A program made the translations under genes and the position numbers. Under the pieces are notes generated by a model. That model was not told where the DNA came from and did no database searches. It worked only from the letters and a program-made list of their open reading frames with translations. From NCBI RefSeq assembly GCF_035277725.1, contig NZ_DATEJY010000065.1:1-64000 (forward strand): a DNA stretch of 64,000 nt, in the 5' to 3' direction. Every line of letters starts with the position of its first letter. Positions within the stretch are counted from its first letter, which is position 1. The stretch comes from Dyella_B sp035277725. Lineage in GTDB: Bacteria; Pseudomonadota; Gammaproteobacteria; Xanthomonadales; Rhodanobacteraceae. Positions 23,502 through 32,893 of the stretch are shown here, piece after piece.

Positions 23502-24377
23502 TCAAGCCGCGCGCGGCACCTTGCGCAGGATGTTCAACACATCGGCCAGCTTGTCGCGCATTTGGCGGCGGTCGACAATCATGTCGATTGCACCGTGTTC
23601 CAGCAAAAATTCCGAACGCTGGAAACCTTCCGGCAAGGTCTCGCGCACGGTTTGCTCGATCACGCGCGGACCCGCAAAGCCGATCAGGGCTTTAGGCTCA
23701 CCCACGTTGATGTCACCCAACATGCCAAGGCTGGCTGACACGCCACCAGTGGTCGGATGCGTCAACACACTGATGTACGGCACGCCAGCTTCGCGCAAAC
23801 GCGCCAACGCGGCGGAGGTCTTGGCCATCTGCATTAGCGAGAACAGTGCCTCCTGCATGCGCGCACCGCCGGTGGCAGAGAAGCACACCAGCGCACTGCG
23901 TTCGCTTAAGGCACGCTCGGCGGCGCGCGTGAACTTCTCGCCCACCACGGAGCCCATCGAGCCGCCCATGTAGGAGAACTCGAAGGCCACCGCCATCATC
24001 GGATGCTCTTTGAGCTTGCCGCTCATCGCGATCAGCGCATCTTTCTCGCCGGTGGATTTCTGCGCGGCGACGATGCGGTCGCGGTACTTCTTGGAATCGC
24101 GGAACTTCAGCGGATCGTTGGGCTCCATGCTGGCCCAGAGTTCCTGCGCACTGCCTTCGTCAAGGAACGACAGCAGGCGTTCGCGTGCGCCGATCGCATG
24201 ATGGTGGCCGCACTTGGGGCACACCATGAGATTGCGTTCCAGCTCCGGTTTGTACAGCACGGCGCCGCAGCCACCGCACTTCTCCCACACACCTTCGGGT
24301 ACCTTGCCCTTGCCCTTGCCGGCGGCGGCGCCTTGCGTCCGCACGCGGGGTGTCATGATTTTTTGCAGCCAATTCAT
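23502..24377 (-). CDS. accD: Acetyl-CoA carboxylase carboxyltransferase subunit beta
   Basis: A 291-residue subunit that, with AccA, moves the carboxyl group from biotin to acetyl-CoA, giving malonyl-CoA for fatty acid synthesis. The N-terminal zinc ribbon has Cys pairs in EKCGGCGAVLY and MVCPKCGHHH. The carboxyltransferase fold shows MGGSMGSVVGEKF and TTGGVSASLGMLGD. The start at 24377 (MNWLQKIM) follows the family. It is downstream of trpBA, a common arrangement in gammaproteobacteria. Confidence 0.96.
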   Translation of the reverse strand: MNWLQKIMTPRVRTQGAAAGKGKGKVPEGVWEKCGGCGAVLYKPELERNLMVCPKCGHHHAIGARERLLSFLDEGSAQELWASMEPNDPLKFRDSKKYRDRIVAAQKSTGEKDALIAMSGKLKEHPMMAVAFEFSYMGGSMGSVVGEKFTRAAERALSERSALVCFSATGGARMQEALFSLMQMAKTSAALARLREAGVPYISVLTHPTTGGVSASLGMLGDINVGEPKALIGFAGPRVIEQTVRETLPEGFQRSEFLLEHGAIDMIVDRRQMRDKLADVLNILRKVPRAA

Positions 24378-24403
24378 GGATTCCGCCTCAATCACCTAAA
24401 ACT

Positions 24404-25204
24404 TCAAGCAGCATCCAATGCCGCGCGGATCGGGCGAAGGAAATCATCGATCGTTGCGGTGATCTCCGACGCCGTCTTCGCACCATCCAGGCGCTCCACC
24501 AATGCACTGCCGATCACGACGGCATCGGCGAACTCGCTGATGGCTTTTGCGCTCTGCGCATCCTTCACGCCGAACCCAACAGCGACCGGCGCTTTGGCAC
24601 GTCGGCGGATATCTGCCACGCGTGCGGCGATGTCCTGCGTACTCAAGCGTCCCGCCCCCGTGATGCCGGCGAACGATACATAGTACAGGAAACCGTCGGC
24701 GGCCTCGCACAATTGCGCCATACGCTCGGGTGCGGTCGTAGGTGCGGCGAGCAGAATCTGCTTGAGTCCGGCGTTGCGCAACGGCGCCAGCACTGCGGCT
24801 TCTTCCAATGGGCAATCCACCAGCAACACGCCATCGACGCCCGCCTTGACGGCTTCGTCCGCGAAGCGCTGAAAGCCGCGGATTTCGACCGGATTGAGAT
24901 AGCCCATCAGCACGATCGGCGTGTCCTGGTCGCGCTCGCGAAACGTCGTCACCCACGTGAGCACATCGGCCAGGCCCACGCCCTTGGCGATGGCGCGTTC
25001 GCTGGCGTGCTGGATTACCGGGCCATCGGCCATCGGATCGGAAAACGGTACGCCAAGCTCGATCACGTCGGCACCGGCATCGACCAGCGCGTGCATCAAG
25101 GCCACGGTGTGCTCCGGCGCGGGATCGCCGGCAGTGACGAACGGAATCAGTCCGGTGCGGCCGGCAGCTTTCAGTGCGGCGAAGCGTTGATCGATGCGGC
25201 TCAT
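24404..25204 (-). CDS. trpA: Tryptophan synthase alpha subunit
   Basis: A 266-residue TIM-barrel enzyme that splits indole-3-glycerol phosphate and passes indole to TrpB. The catalytic Glu is in DVIELGVPFSDPMADGP, which also holds the catalytic Asp of the family further on (VDGVLLVDCPLEE). The phosphate-binding region is VGFGVKDAQSA. The ATG overlaps the trpB stop by 4 bases (ATGA), so the subunits are translated together. Confidence 0.96.
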   Translation of the reverse strand: MSRIDQRFAALKAAGRTGLIPFVTAGDPAPEHTVALMHALVDAGADVIELGVPFSDPMADGPVIQHASERAIAKGVGLADVLTWVTTFRERDQDTPIVLMGYLNPVEIRGFQRFADEAVKAGVDGVLLVDCPLEEAAVLAPLRNAGLKQILLAAPTTAPERMAQLCEAADGFLYYVSFAGITGAGRLSTQDIAARVADIRRRAKAPVAVGFGVKDAQSAKAISEFADAVVIGSALVERLDGAKTASEITATIDDFLRPIRAALDAA

Positions 25205-26406
25205 ACCTGCACTCCTTCGCGTGCGGCAATCGTATGCACGTCTTTATCGCCTCGTCCGGAAAGGTTGCACAGCACGATGCCGTCCTTCGGCAACTCGCGT
25301 GCCAGCTTCAGGGCTTGCGCCACGGCGTGGCTGGATTCCAGTGCGGCAAGAATGCCTTCGGTGCGCGCCAGCAAGTGGAAAGCCTCCAGGGCTTCGTCGT
25401 CGGTTACGCCAACGTAGTCGGCGCGGCCACTGTCCTTGAGGAATGCATGCTCTGGACCCACGCCCGGGTAATCGAGCCCGGCCGAGACGGAATGCGTTTC
25501 GGTGATCTGGCCGTTGTCGTCGCACAGCACGTAAGTGCGATTACCGTGCAGCACACCGGGGCGTCCCGCCGCAAGTGACGCAGCATGATGTCCGGTAGCA
25601 ATGCCCTCGCCTGCTGCTTCGGCGCCGACCATGCGCACACCGCTGTCGTTGAGGAACGCATGGAACAAACCGATCGCATTCGAACCGCCGCCCACGCATG
25701 CAGTAAGCACGTCCGGCAAACGGCCGTATTGCTCCAGCACCTGTGCGCGCGCTTCGCGCCCGACGATGGCGTTGAAATCGCGCACCATCATCGGATACGG
25801 ATGCGGACCGGCCACGGTGCCAATGATGTAGAACGTATCGGCGACGTTGGTGACCCAGTCGCGCATCGCTTCGTTCAACGCATCTTTAAGCGTTTTCGAT
25901 CCCGACGTGACCGGCACCACCTCGGCGCCGAGCAACTTCATGCGGTAAACGTTGATCTTCTGCCGCTCGATATCGACGGCGCCCATGTACACCACGCACT
26001 TGAGGCCGAAGCGTGCCGCGACCGTCGCAGTGGCCACACCGTGTTGGCCGGCGCCGGTTTCGGCGATCACGCGCGGCTTGCCCATGCGCTTGGCGACCAG
26101 GGCCTGGCCGATGGTGTTGTTGATCTTGTGCGCGCCGGTGTGGTTCAGGTCTTCGCGCTTGAGCAGGATGCGCGCGCCGCCGACGTGCTTGGACAGACGT
26201 TCGGCATGGTAGATCGGGCTGGGACGGCCGACGTAGTAGGTAAGGTCGCGATCCAGTTCGGCCAGGAACTCGGGGTCCTCGCGCAGTCGCAGGTAGGCCT
26301 CTGTGAGCTCGGCCAGCGGCGCCATCAGGGTCTCGGCCACGTATTGCCCGCCGAAATCGCCGAAGCGCCCGTGGGGATCGGGCCATTGGTGGAAATCCTG
26401 GATCAT
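25201..26406 (-). CDS. trpB: Tryptophan synthase beta subunit
   Basis: A 401-residue PLP enzyme that condenses indole with serine. The PLP lysine is in HTGAHKINNTIGQ, and the phosphate loop is CVGGGSNAIGLF. Length and start (MIQDFHQWPDPHGRFGDFGG) match the family. The upstream 124-bp gap to the divergent LysR gene is the likely regulatory region. In pseudomonads TrpI activates trpBA when indoleglycerol phosphate accumulates, and the same layout is seen here. Confidence 0.97.
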   Translation of the reverse strand: MIQDFHQWPDPHGRFGDFGGQYVAETLMAPLAELTEAYLRLREDPEFLAELDRDLTYYVGRPSPIYHAERLSKHVGGARILLKREDLNHTGAHKINNTIGQALVAKRMGKPRVIAETGAGQHGVATATVAARFGLKCVVYMGAVDIERQKINVYRMKLLGAEVVPVTSGSKTLKDALNEAMRDWVTNVADTFYIIGTVAGPHPYPMMVRDFNAIVGREARAQVLEQYGRLPDVLTACVGGGSNAIGLFHAFLNDSGVRMVGAEAAGEGIATGHHAASLAAGRPGVLHGNRTYVLCDDNGQITETHSVSAGLDYPGVGPEHAFLKDSGRADYVGVTDDEALEAFHLLARTEGILAALESSHAVAQALKLARELPKDGIVLCNLSGRGDKDVHTIAAREGVQV

Positions 26407-26489
26407 TGGTCAGAAATCCTATGGGAGACGGAGGCGCCGGATGGACGCCTTGGGGTAAGAAAAATAGCGCGATTGTGGTGTGCGAAAAA

Positions 26490-26502
26490 GCGATATGATC
26501 GC
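26490..26502. promoter_or_regulatory. Candidate TrpI-like dyad between trpB and trpI
   Basis: GCGATATGATCGC is a 5-bp inverted repeat with a 3-base centre, located in the 124-bp divergent gap. Its role as a LysR-type site is a guess from position. Confidence 0.3.
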
Positions 26503-26530
26503 CGCCACCTGTTAGAAAAACTCACCGCAC

Positions 26531-27415
26531 GTGCGCGACCTGCCCTCCCTCAACGCCTTGCGCGCCTTCGAGGCCACCGCCCGCCTGGGCAGCGTCGGCC
26601 GTGCGGCCGAGGAGTTGCACGTCACCCACGGCGCCATCAGCCGGCAGCTTCGCGTGCTGGAAGAAGCCCTGGACAAACCCCTGTTTGTTCGCCAGGGGCG
26701 CGGCGTGGCGCTCACGGCCATTGGCGAGGAACTGCGCGACCGCGTCAGCAGCGCATTCGAGCAACTGCGGGATGGCTGGGCCGATCTGCAGCGCGTCCGC
26801 AGCGATGCGCCCTTCGTGCTCGGCTGCGCAGGCAGCCTGCTCGCCCGCTGGGTGATTCCTCGTTTGGAACGGCTGGAACGCGACCTGCCGATGCTGCGGC
26901 TGCACCTGTCACCCGAAGAAGATCCGCTCGCCCCCAGGCATGCCGAACCCGATGCCGCACTGGCGGTGGCAGCACCCCCGTGGCCGGTCGGCTGGCAAGT
27001 GCACGTGCTGGCGCCGGAGCGCATCGGCCCCGTAGTCAGCCCCCGCCATGCAAGTCTCGAGCGCCTGCTGGAACAAGGCACGTCCGCGCTGAGCCACGAA
27101 GCCCTGCTGCACACTAGCTCACGTCCGCAAGCGTGGCCGGCCTGGGCGCGGGCGACCGGCATAGCGTTCGAGTCCCTGCATTACGGGCAGGGATTCACGC
27201 ACCTGTTCTATCTGCTGGAGGCTGCCGTTGCCGGACTTGGCATCGCCATCGCGCCGGCGCAGCTGGTGCAGGACGATATCGATGCAGGGCGTTTGTTTGC
27301 GCCATGGGGATTCAAGCAAACGGATGCGAGCTGGATTCTGGCGACACCGGGACGCCGAAGTGATCGTCGGGTCGATGCGCTGGCAACGTGGATGCGCCAT
27401 GCACTAAGCGCGTGA
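26531..27415 (+). CDS. trpI: LysR-family regulator, TrpI-like
   Basis: A 294-residue regulator with the GcvA/TrpI/AmpR-type HTH: LPSLNALRAFEATARLGSV and HVTHGAISRQLRVLEEAL. The effector domain ends with IAIAPAQLVQDDIDAGRL. It uses a GTG start at 26531. The position, divergent from trpBA, is the classic TrpI layout of pseudomonads; the name rests on that and on family type. The TGA stop lies one base before a hybrid hairpin repeat. Confidence 0.85.
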   Translation: MRDLPSLNALRAFEATARLGSVGRAAEELHVTHGAISRQLRVLEEALDKPLFVRQGRGVALTAIGEELRDRVSSAFEQLRDGWADLQRVRSDAPFVLGCAGSLLARWVIPRLERLERDLPMLRLHLSPEEDPLAPRHAEPDAALAVAAPPWPVGWQVHVLAPERIGPVVSPRHASLERLLEQGTSALSHEALLHTSSRPQAWPAWARATGIAFESLHYGQGFTHLFYLLEAAVAGLGIAIAPAQLVQDDIDAGRLFAPWGFKQTDASWILATPGRRSDRRVDALATWMRHALSA

Positions 27416-27416
27416 C

Positions 27417-27481
27417 GTAGGCTGGGATGAAATCCCAGCATGATCATGCGTGGCGATGCTGGGGTTCGCACCCCAGCCTAC
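27417..27481. repeat. Hairpin repeat, hybrid of families A and B
   Basis: The left hairpin is type A (GCTGGGATGAAATCCCAGC). The right hairpin has mixed features (GCTGGGGTTCGCACCCCAGC) and still pairs fully. It lies between convergent trpI and trpF. Confidence 0.85.
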
Positions 27482-27497
27482 GATTTCATCCCAGCGG

Positions 27498-28115
27498 TCA
27501 TGCCGCGGCGCGAACCGCCGCGATGAACGCGCGCATCTTGCCGTGATCCTTGATGCCCGGCGCCGATTCGATGCCGCTGGATACATCTACCGCCCATGGT
27601 CGCGCCATACGGATCGCCGCAGCCACGTTTTCAGCTGTCAGACCACCAGCCAGCAAGAGCGGTTGTTTCAGATCGCGCGGCATCAGCGACCAGTCGAATA
27701 ATTTGCCGCTACCGCCGGGTTCGCCAAGGCCATGGCCATCGAGCAGCAGACCGGCGGCATGCGGATGATCGCGCAGCTGATACAGCGCGGCGGCGCCCTC
27801 GCCCATCGCGATGGCCTTCAAGTACGGTTGACCGAATTGCCTGCACCATTCGTCGATCTCGTTGCCGTGGAACTGCAGCATCGAGGGACGCACGGTGTCG
27901 ATGATTTCCTGCACGAAGTTTGCTTCGTCATCCATGCACAACGCCACGGTGGTGACGAACGGCGGCATCGCCTCGACGATGGCGCGCGCCTGCTGCATCG
28001 ATACCTGCCGCTTGCTATGCGAGGTAAGCACTACGCCGATCGCATCGGCGCCGAGTTCGGCGGCGAGCAAGGCATCCTCGACGCGGGTCATGCCGCAACA
28101 TTTGATGCGCGTCAT
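27498..28115 (-). CDS. trpF: Phosphoribosylanthranilate isomerase
   Basis: A 205-residue TIM-barrel enzyme of tryptophan synthesis that carries out the Amadori rearrangement of phosphoribosylanthranilate. The catalytic Cys is in RIKCCGMTR and the catalytic Asp in LLLDGHGLGEPGGSG. Other landmarks are LQFHGNE and VDVSSGIESAPGIKD. The ATG overlaps the truA stop by 4 bases. The fimV-truA-trpF order matches other gammaproteobacteria. Confidence 0.96.
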   Translation of the reverse strand: MTRIKCCGMTRVEDALLAAELGADAIGVVLTSHSKRQVSMQQARAIVEAMPPFVTTVALCMDDEANFVQEIIDTVRPSMLQFHGNEIDEWCRQFGQPYLKAIAMGEGAAALYQLRDHPHAAGLLLDGHGLGEPGGSGKLFDWSLMPRDLKQPLLLAGGLTAENVAAAIRMARPWAVDVSSGIESAPGIKDHGKMRAFIAAVRAAA

Positions 28116-28879
28116 TCGCTCACCTCCTCAGGTAGACCCCAATGCTTTTCGTAGCGCGGGCCAATAAAGGTTAGTCCCGAAGCGGCCGCCGTAGGACCGG
28201 CCACTTCACGGTTTCGCCCCGCCAATAGCTCCGCGATCCATTCGGGTGCTTGTTCGCCGCGTCCCACCATCAACAGCGAGCCGACGATGTTGCGCACCAT
28301 GTGATGCAGGAACGCGTTCGCTTCAACGTCCACGATCACCTGCTCGCCCTCGCGATGCACGCGCAGGTATTTCACTTCGCGGCGGGCATGCGCGGCCTGG
28401 CACGAGATGGCGCGGAACGCGGAGAAATCGTGCTCGCCGATCAGGGCTTGCGCCGCAGCATGCATGCGTTCGGCATCCAGCGGATGGCGCTCCCAGGCAA
28501 CGTAGCGTGCATCCAGCGCCGGTCGAATGGCGCGATTGAGCAAGGTATAGCGATAGCGCCGGCTGCGCGCGGAAAAGCGTGCGTGGAAATCATCGGGCAT
28601 CACCTGGGCCCACAGCACGGCCACACTCGCTGGAAGATTCGAGCAGCCGCCGAGCACCCAACCCCGCAAGTCGCGCTGTGCGCTGGTGTCGAAATGCACC
28701 ACTTGGCAACGGCCGTGCACGCCGGCGTCAGTACGGCCGGCACAAGTCACGTCGATGGTTTCGGCCGCGACGAACGAAAGCGCCCGCTCCAGGCTCGCCT
28801 GCACGCTGGCGCCATGGCTCAACCGTTGCCAGCCGAAGAAATCGGTGCCGTCGTATTCGATGCCCAGGGCGATGCGCAT
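28112..28879 (-). CDS. truA: tRNA pseudouridine(38-40) synthase
   Basis: A 255-residue pseudouridine synthase acting on the anticodon stem of many tRNAs. The catalytic Asp is in CAGRTDAGVHGRCQVVHFD, the TruA signature. Later conserved parts are ARSRRYRYTLLNR and FLHHMVRNIVGSLLMVG. Start MRIALGIEYDG is standard. It is the middle gene of fimV-truA-trpF. Confidence 0.96.
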   Translation of the reverse strand: MRIALGIEYDGTDFFGWQRLSHGASVQASLERALSFVAAETIDVTCAGRTDAGVHGRCQVVHFDTSAQRDLRGWVLGGCSNLPASVAVLWAQVMPDDFHARFSARSRRYRYTLLNRAIRPALDARYVAWERHPLDAERMHAAAQALIGEHDFSAFRAISCQAAHARREVKYLRVHREGEQVIVDVEANAFLHHMVRNIVGSLLMVGRGEQAPEWIAELLAGRNREVAGPTAAASGLTFIGPRYEKHWGLPEEVSE

Positions 28880-28941
28880 GCGTGACCGTGCAGATCAAAA
28901 CTCAAGAAGTGGATAAGAGTAACAGGTGCCGAAAATGCATC

Positions 28942-28961
28942 GGGCCGGCATGGCCGGCCCG
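28942..28961. other. GC-rich hairpin between fimV and truA
   Basis: GGGCCGGC-ATG-GCCGGCCC is a perfect short stem between the fimV stop and truA start. It has no U-run and may act as a partial terminator or processing site. Confidence 0.45.
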
Positions 28962-28988
28962 AGCAGGTGCGTTAGCGATGAAACCGAA

Positions 28989-31289
28989 TCAGCTGATCTT
29001 GTCGAGCAACTGCTTGGCCACTTCCCTCTGCATCTGGCTGCCTTCGTGCATGACTTCTTCCAGCATGGCGCGGGCACCATCCGGATCGCCCATGTCGAGA
29101 TAGGCGCGCGCCAGGTCAAGCTTGGTATCGACCGGATCGTCGTGCAGCTCGCCAAAGTTGTCGTGGTCGGTGTGCTCCGCGTGCTCGGTATGTGTTTGCG
29201 GTGCATCCAGCGGCTCGTCGAACTTCCAGGTGGAAATCGGCTCTTCCTCTTCGGCCTCTTTCACGGCGGCGGCAGGCGCGGGAGCCGGAGCGGCAGCGCG
29301 GCTGAGCGCTTCCGGATGATGCGGCGTCAGGTCGAAATCGAAATGGTATTCGCTGACCTTGGAAGGCTGTGCTGCAGGGCTCCTGGCCGGCGACGGGGCA
29401 ACCGGTTCCGACGCGGGCGAGTTGCTGTAGCTGTCCAGATCGAAATGATGGGCCGGCTCGCGCATGGTGGTGGCATCGGCGCCCGGTTCGGCAAACAGCG
29501 GATGGCCCGGCGCCAGATCGCGCCCCATGTGCACCACGTCCTGCCACTCGGGCTGGTCGGGATCGGTGATATGCGCGTGCATGGCTTCGGCAGCGGCTTC
29601 GAAATGCTCGACGTCGCGACGCGTGTAGTACAGGCTGACCAGTTCCAGATGCAGGCCGATGTCGTCGGGCTGCTCGGCCAGCTGGTCGAGCAGTTCGTCC
29701 TGATCCGGATCAGAGCCGGCGTGGGCTTCGCCCTCATCCGCCGTACCGAAGCGATCAGCCAGCGAGCCGCCCTTGACCGGTGCCGTACTCTTCGGCGGCT
29801 TGGCACCGGACTTACCGCGACGCGAAAGCAGCAGCCCCACCAGGCCAAGTACCACTACCGCGGCGCCTGCAGCCCAGGCCCAGGTTTCCATGTACCAGGG
29901 TTGTTCTTCCGGCGCCGGTGTCGGCACGTGATGCGGCTGGGCCACCGGCTTGGGCTTGGCCGGCGCATTGAGCGGCGTGGTCACCACGTTGTGCGGCGCC
30001 GACGCTGCAGCGGCCGGCTTGGGCGCACTGGCTGCCGTCGCCATGGCCGGAGCCGGAGCCGGAGCCGGCGCGGCGACCGGAGCGACCGTCTTGCTGGCAA
30101 CTTCTGGCGCCGGAGCCGGCGCGGGTGCCGGGGTGGCGGCCGGCGCAGCAGGCTTGCCTGCGGCCTTGCGTGCGTCGGCCAACTGCTTCTGCAGATCGGC
30201 GATTTCGTTGTCTTTCAGCGACAGCAGACGCTGGTTCTTGCCGTTGATGTCTTCCAGGTCTTTCAGGCGCGACTTCAGCTCGCTGCTCTGCTGTTGCAGG
30301 GAGGCGAGCGTTTCCTGGCTGCGCTGCAATTCCTGGCGCACGGCGGCATTGGCGCCGCCCTTGCCGTTCGTGCCACCAGCGGCCTGGCCTTCGCTACCCG
30401 GCGGTACCAGCGCCAGGCGATCGGCGTTGCTGTTGGCGGTCGGGGCCACCGTGGCGTTTTCGCGCGTGCCACCGGCGGCAACGGCCACCGGCGTGGTGGT
30501 GCCGTTGCGCCAATCGGCGTTCTGTTGACGCACCGTCGCCGCGGCAGCGGCCACGGCGGTGGCGACCGCGTCATCGCGCGAAGGCACGCGCAGGATGGCG
30601 CCGGCCTTCAGGGCGTTGATGTTGTCGCGGTAGAAGGCATCCGGATTGGCGGACTTCAGCGCCAGCATCATCTGGTTGGTGTCGACGCCGGTGGGCGCGA
30701 CCTCGGCCGCGATATGCGACAGCGTGGCGCCCTTCTCCACCGGGCCGAACTGGCCGTTCTTCACTTCCGGCGCAGCCCCGGCGGCATTGCGCGCCGGCAC
30801 GCTCGACCGGCGCGACGGCGCAGCGGCGGTTTCGTTGCTGCTGGATGCACTGCTCGCCGGCGCGCGACGGCGCGAAGGAGCGCTGCTGGCCGCCTGCGTC
30901 ACCTTGGTCGGCGGATCGAGCAGGATTGCGAACTCGCGTACGTTGCTGCCGGTGCTGCTGTTCACTTCCACCAGCAGGTCGAGGTAGGGATCGTCGACGG
31001 GGCTGCTGCTGGTGACGCGGATCACCTTGTGGCCGTTGTCATCCACCACGCTGAATTGCAGGGGGATGGCCGGGCGCTGGCTGCCAGCCTTGACGAAGGC
31101 GTCGTTCGGGGCCAGTTCGGCGCTCAGGCTTTGCAGCTCCGCCGGAGTGCCATGGGTAACGGGTATCTCGACCAGCAAGGGTTGGCCCAATGCCGATTTG
31201 ATATGGGCCTGCCCCAGCTCCACGGCTGCCGCCTGAGTGCTGCCGAGCGCAAGCGCCAGCAGTATCGACAGCTTCAACGAACGATTCAT
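28989..31289 (-). CDS. fimV: FimV-like pilus assembly hub protein
   Basis: A 766-residue inner-membrane/periplasmic protein related to FimV, which organises polar type IV pili in Pseudomonas. Order: signal peptide (about 1-22), N-terminal FimV domain with VELGQAHIKSALGQPLLVEI, a LysM-like peptidoglycan-binding motif (about 180-240, VEKGATLSHIAAEV), a coiled coil (about 305-370), an Ala/Pro-rich hinge, one TM (about 470-490, GAAVVVLGLVGLLLSRRGK) and an acidic cytoplasmic part ending in the FimV C-terminal TPR motif LDLARAYLDMGDPDGA. Start 31289 is set by the signal peptide. Confidence 0.93.
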   Translation of the reverse strand: MNRSLKLSILLALALGSTQAAAVELGQAHIKSALGQPLLVEIPVTHGTPAELQSLSAELAPNDAFVKAGSQRPAIPLQFSVVDDNGHKVIRVTSSSPVDDPYLDLLVEVNSSTGSNVREFAILLDPPTKVTQAASSAPSRRRAPASSASSSNETAAAPSRRSSVPARNAAGAAPEVKNGQFGPVEKGATLSHIAAEVAPTGVDTNQMMLALKSANPDAFYRDNINALKAGAILRVPSRDDAVATAVAAAAATVRQQNADWRNGTTTPVAVAAGGTRENATVAPTANSNADRLALVPPGSEGQAAGGTNGKGGANAAVRQELQRSQETLASLQQQSSELKSRLKDLEDINGKNQRLLSLKDNEIADLQKQLADARKAAGKPAAPAATPAPAPAPAPEVASKTVAPVAAPAPAPAPAMATAASAPKPAAAASAPHNVVTTPLNAPAKPKPVAQPHHVPTPAPEEQPWYMETWAWAAGAAVVVLGLVGLLLSRRGKSGAKPPKSTAPVKGGSLADRFGTADEGEAHAGSDPDQDELLDQLAEQPDDIGLHLELVSLYYTRRDVEHFEAAAEAMHAHITDPDQPEWQDVVHMGRDLAPGHPLFAEPGADATTMREPAHHFDLDSYSNSPASEPVAPSPARSPAAQPSKVSEYHFDFDLTPHHPEALSRAAAPAPAPAAAVKEAEEEEPISTWKFDEPLDAPQTHTEHAEHTDHDNFGELHDDPVDTKLDLARAYLDMGDPDGARAMLEEVMHEGSQMQREVAKQLLDKIS

Positions 31290-31458
31290 CGCTTGGCTCC
31301 CCCGAGACACCCCGGACGCTTTATTGAAAAGACACCGCAGCTTGCGGCGCCTTCCTCTTGGAAGGCGTCACTTTAGTTAGATAAACGTCAATCAACAATA
31401 CCAGATTTACCCGCCGAACCTGTTTCACGGCGATTTTTTCCGCCGGGCGTGACGGCCA

Positions 31459-31737
31459 TCAATGACCGGTGGCCGGCGCCTTGGCGTTGTTTTGGACCGC
31501 CTTGAGCTGCTTGCGCAGCTCGGCGATGGTGCGGTCCTGCTGCTGCAACCGCTCCGCCGCCTGCTGGCTGGCGGATTCCTGCTGGCTTACATCCTCCTGC
31601 AAATGCTGCACTTCGGCCTGGTGCTGGACCACGCGTTGGTTGACCTTCTCAGTCTGGCGAGCGGTGTCGGCAGACGTTTGAGCAAAAAGAGTCGAAGCCA
31701 GCAGGCAACCCAGCAAAACCAGACCAAAGCGTTGCAT
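31459..31737 (-). CDS. Small secreted coiled-coil protein
   Basis: A 92-residue protein with a signal peptide (MQRFGLVLLGCLLASTLFAQ). The mature part is almost all coiled coil with many Gln residues (QHQAEVQHLQEDVSQQ, AERLQQQDRTIAELRKQLK). I do not recognise a family. Its ATG overlaps the asd stop (TAATG), so it is co-translated with asd, yet it lies just upstream of fimV and may serve the cell envelope. A Lpp- or YbgF-like spacer role is only a guess. Confidence 0.7.
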   Translation of the reverse strand: MQRFGLVLLGCLLASTLFAQTSADTARQTEKVNQRVVQHQAEVQHLQEDVSQQESASQQAAERLQQQDRTIAELRKQLKAVQNNAKAPATGH

Positions 31738-32765
31738 TACAGATAATCCTCAATCAGCAATTCCGCGATCTGCACCGCGTTGAGCGCGGCGCCTTTGCGA
31801 ATGTTGTCGGAGACGACCCACATGTCCAACCCGCGATCGTGCGAGATGTCTTCACGGATGCGGCCGACGTACACCGGATCCTGGCCGGCCGCATCGCCTA
31901 CTGGCGTGGGATAGCCGCCGGGCTTGCGCTCGTCCTGCACGACCACGCCAGGCGCCTGCTCCAGCAACTCGCGCGCCTGCTCGGCGGTGATCTTGTCGCG
32001 TGTTTCGATGTGCACGGCTTCGGAGTGTCCATAGAACACCGGCACGCGCACCGCGGTGGGGTTCACCTGGATGGATTCGTCTTCCAGAATCTTGCGCGTC
32101 TCCCACACCATCTTCATTTCTTCCTTGGTGTAGCCATTGGCCTGGAAGTCGTCGATGTGCGGAATCACGTTGAACGCGATCTGCTTGGGGAACTTGGACT
32201 TTTCCACGTCCTGGAAATTGAGCAACGCGGCGGTCTGTTTGCCCAGCTCTTCCATGCCCGAGCGGCCCGCGCCGGACACCGACTGGTACGTCGCCACGTT
32301 GATGCGCTCGATGCCCACCGCGCGATGGATCGGTGCCAGCGCCACCAGCATCTGCATGGTGGAGCAGTTCGGATTGGCGATGATACCGCGCGTGGTGTAC
32401 TGCGCGATGGCGTGCGGATTGACTTCGCTCACCACCAGCGGGATGTCGTCCTGATAGCGGTACTCGGATGTGTTGTCGATCACCACCGCACCGGCTGCCG
32501 CCGCGCGCGGCGCGTGCGCACGGCTCACTGAGCCACCGGCCGAGAAGAAGGCGATGTCCACGCCTTTGAAGTCGTAGTCATCCAGGTTCTGCACGGTGAT
32601 CTGTTTGCCGCCGAACGCCACTTTGCTGCCGGCCGAACGCGCGCTTGCCAGCGGCACCAGCTCGCTGACCGGGAATTCGCGCTCAGCCAGGATGCTCAGC
32701 AGGGTTTCGCCGACGGCGCCCGTGGCGCCCACCATCGCTACCTTGTAGCTACTCTTCTTGCTCAT
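31737..32765 (-). CDS. asd: Aspartate-semialdehyde dehydrogenase
   Basis: A 342-residue NADPH enzyme that reduces aspartyl phosphate to the semialdehyde, the branch point for lysine, diaminopimelate, threonine and methionine. The nucleotide-binding start is VAMVGATGAVGETLLSIL, and the active-site Cys is in IANPNCSTMQML. Conserved VSGAGRSGMEEL and VPVFYGHSEAVHIET follow. The length is normal. The next gene on the strand overlaps its stop by one base. Confidence 0.96.
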   Translation of the reverse strand: MSKKSSYKVAMVGATGAVGETLLSILAEREFPVSELVPLASARSAGSKVAFGGKQITVQNLDDYDFKGVDIAFFSAGGSVSRAHAPRAAAAGAVVIDNTSEYRYQDDIPLVVSEVNPHAIAQYTTRGIIANPNCSTMQMLVALAPIHRAVGIERINVATYQSVSGAGRSGMEELGKQTAALLNFQDVEKSKFPKQIAFNVIPHIDDFQANGYTKEEMKMVWETRKILEDESIQVNPTAVRVPVFYGHSEAVHIETRDKITAEQARELLEQAPGVVVQDERKPGGYPTPVGDAAGQDPVYVGRIREDISHDRGLDMWVVSDNIRKGAALNAVQIAELLIEDYL

Positions 32766-32893
32766 CTCGTTAGGTCACTTGTCGTATGGAATTGCCTGGA
32801 TTGAAAGATCACCGCGTTGGCTAAACCCGATCTGGGAATCTAGCCGGCACAGTGCGCGAACGGCACGGCACAGCACTGCTGACGTGAGGTGTA

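Noticed and set aside
25585..27117. Plus-strand ORF of 510 codons across trpB and trpI
   Set aside because: It is antisense to trpB and out of frame with trpI, both of which have clear family motifs.
28926..31376. Long plus-strand ORF of 816 codons
   Set aside because: It lies opposite fimV and has the odd Arg/Gly/His-rich composition of an antisense shadow in GC-rich DNA.
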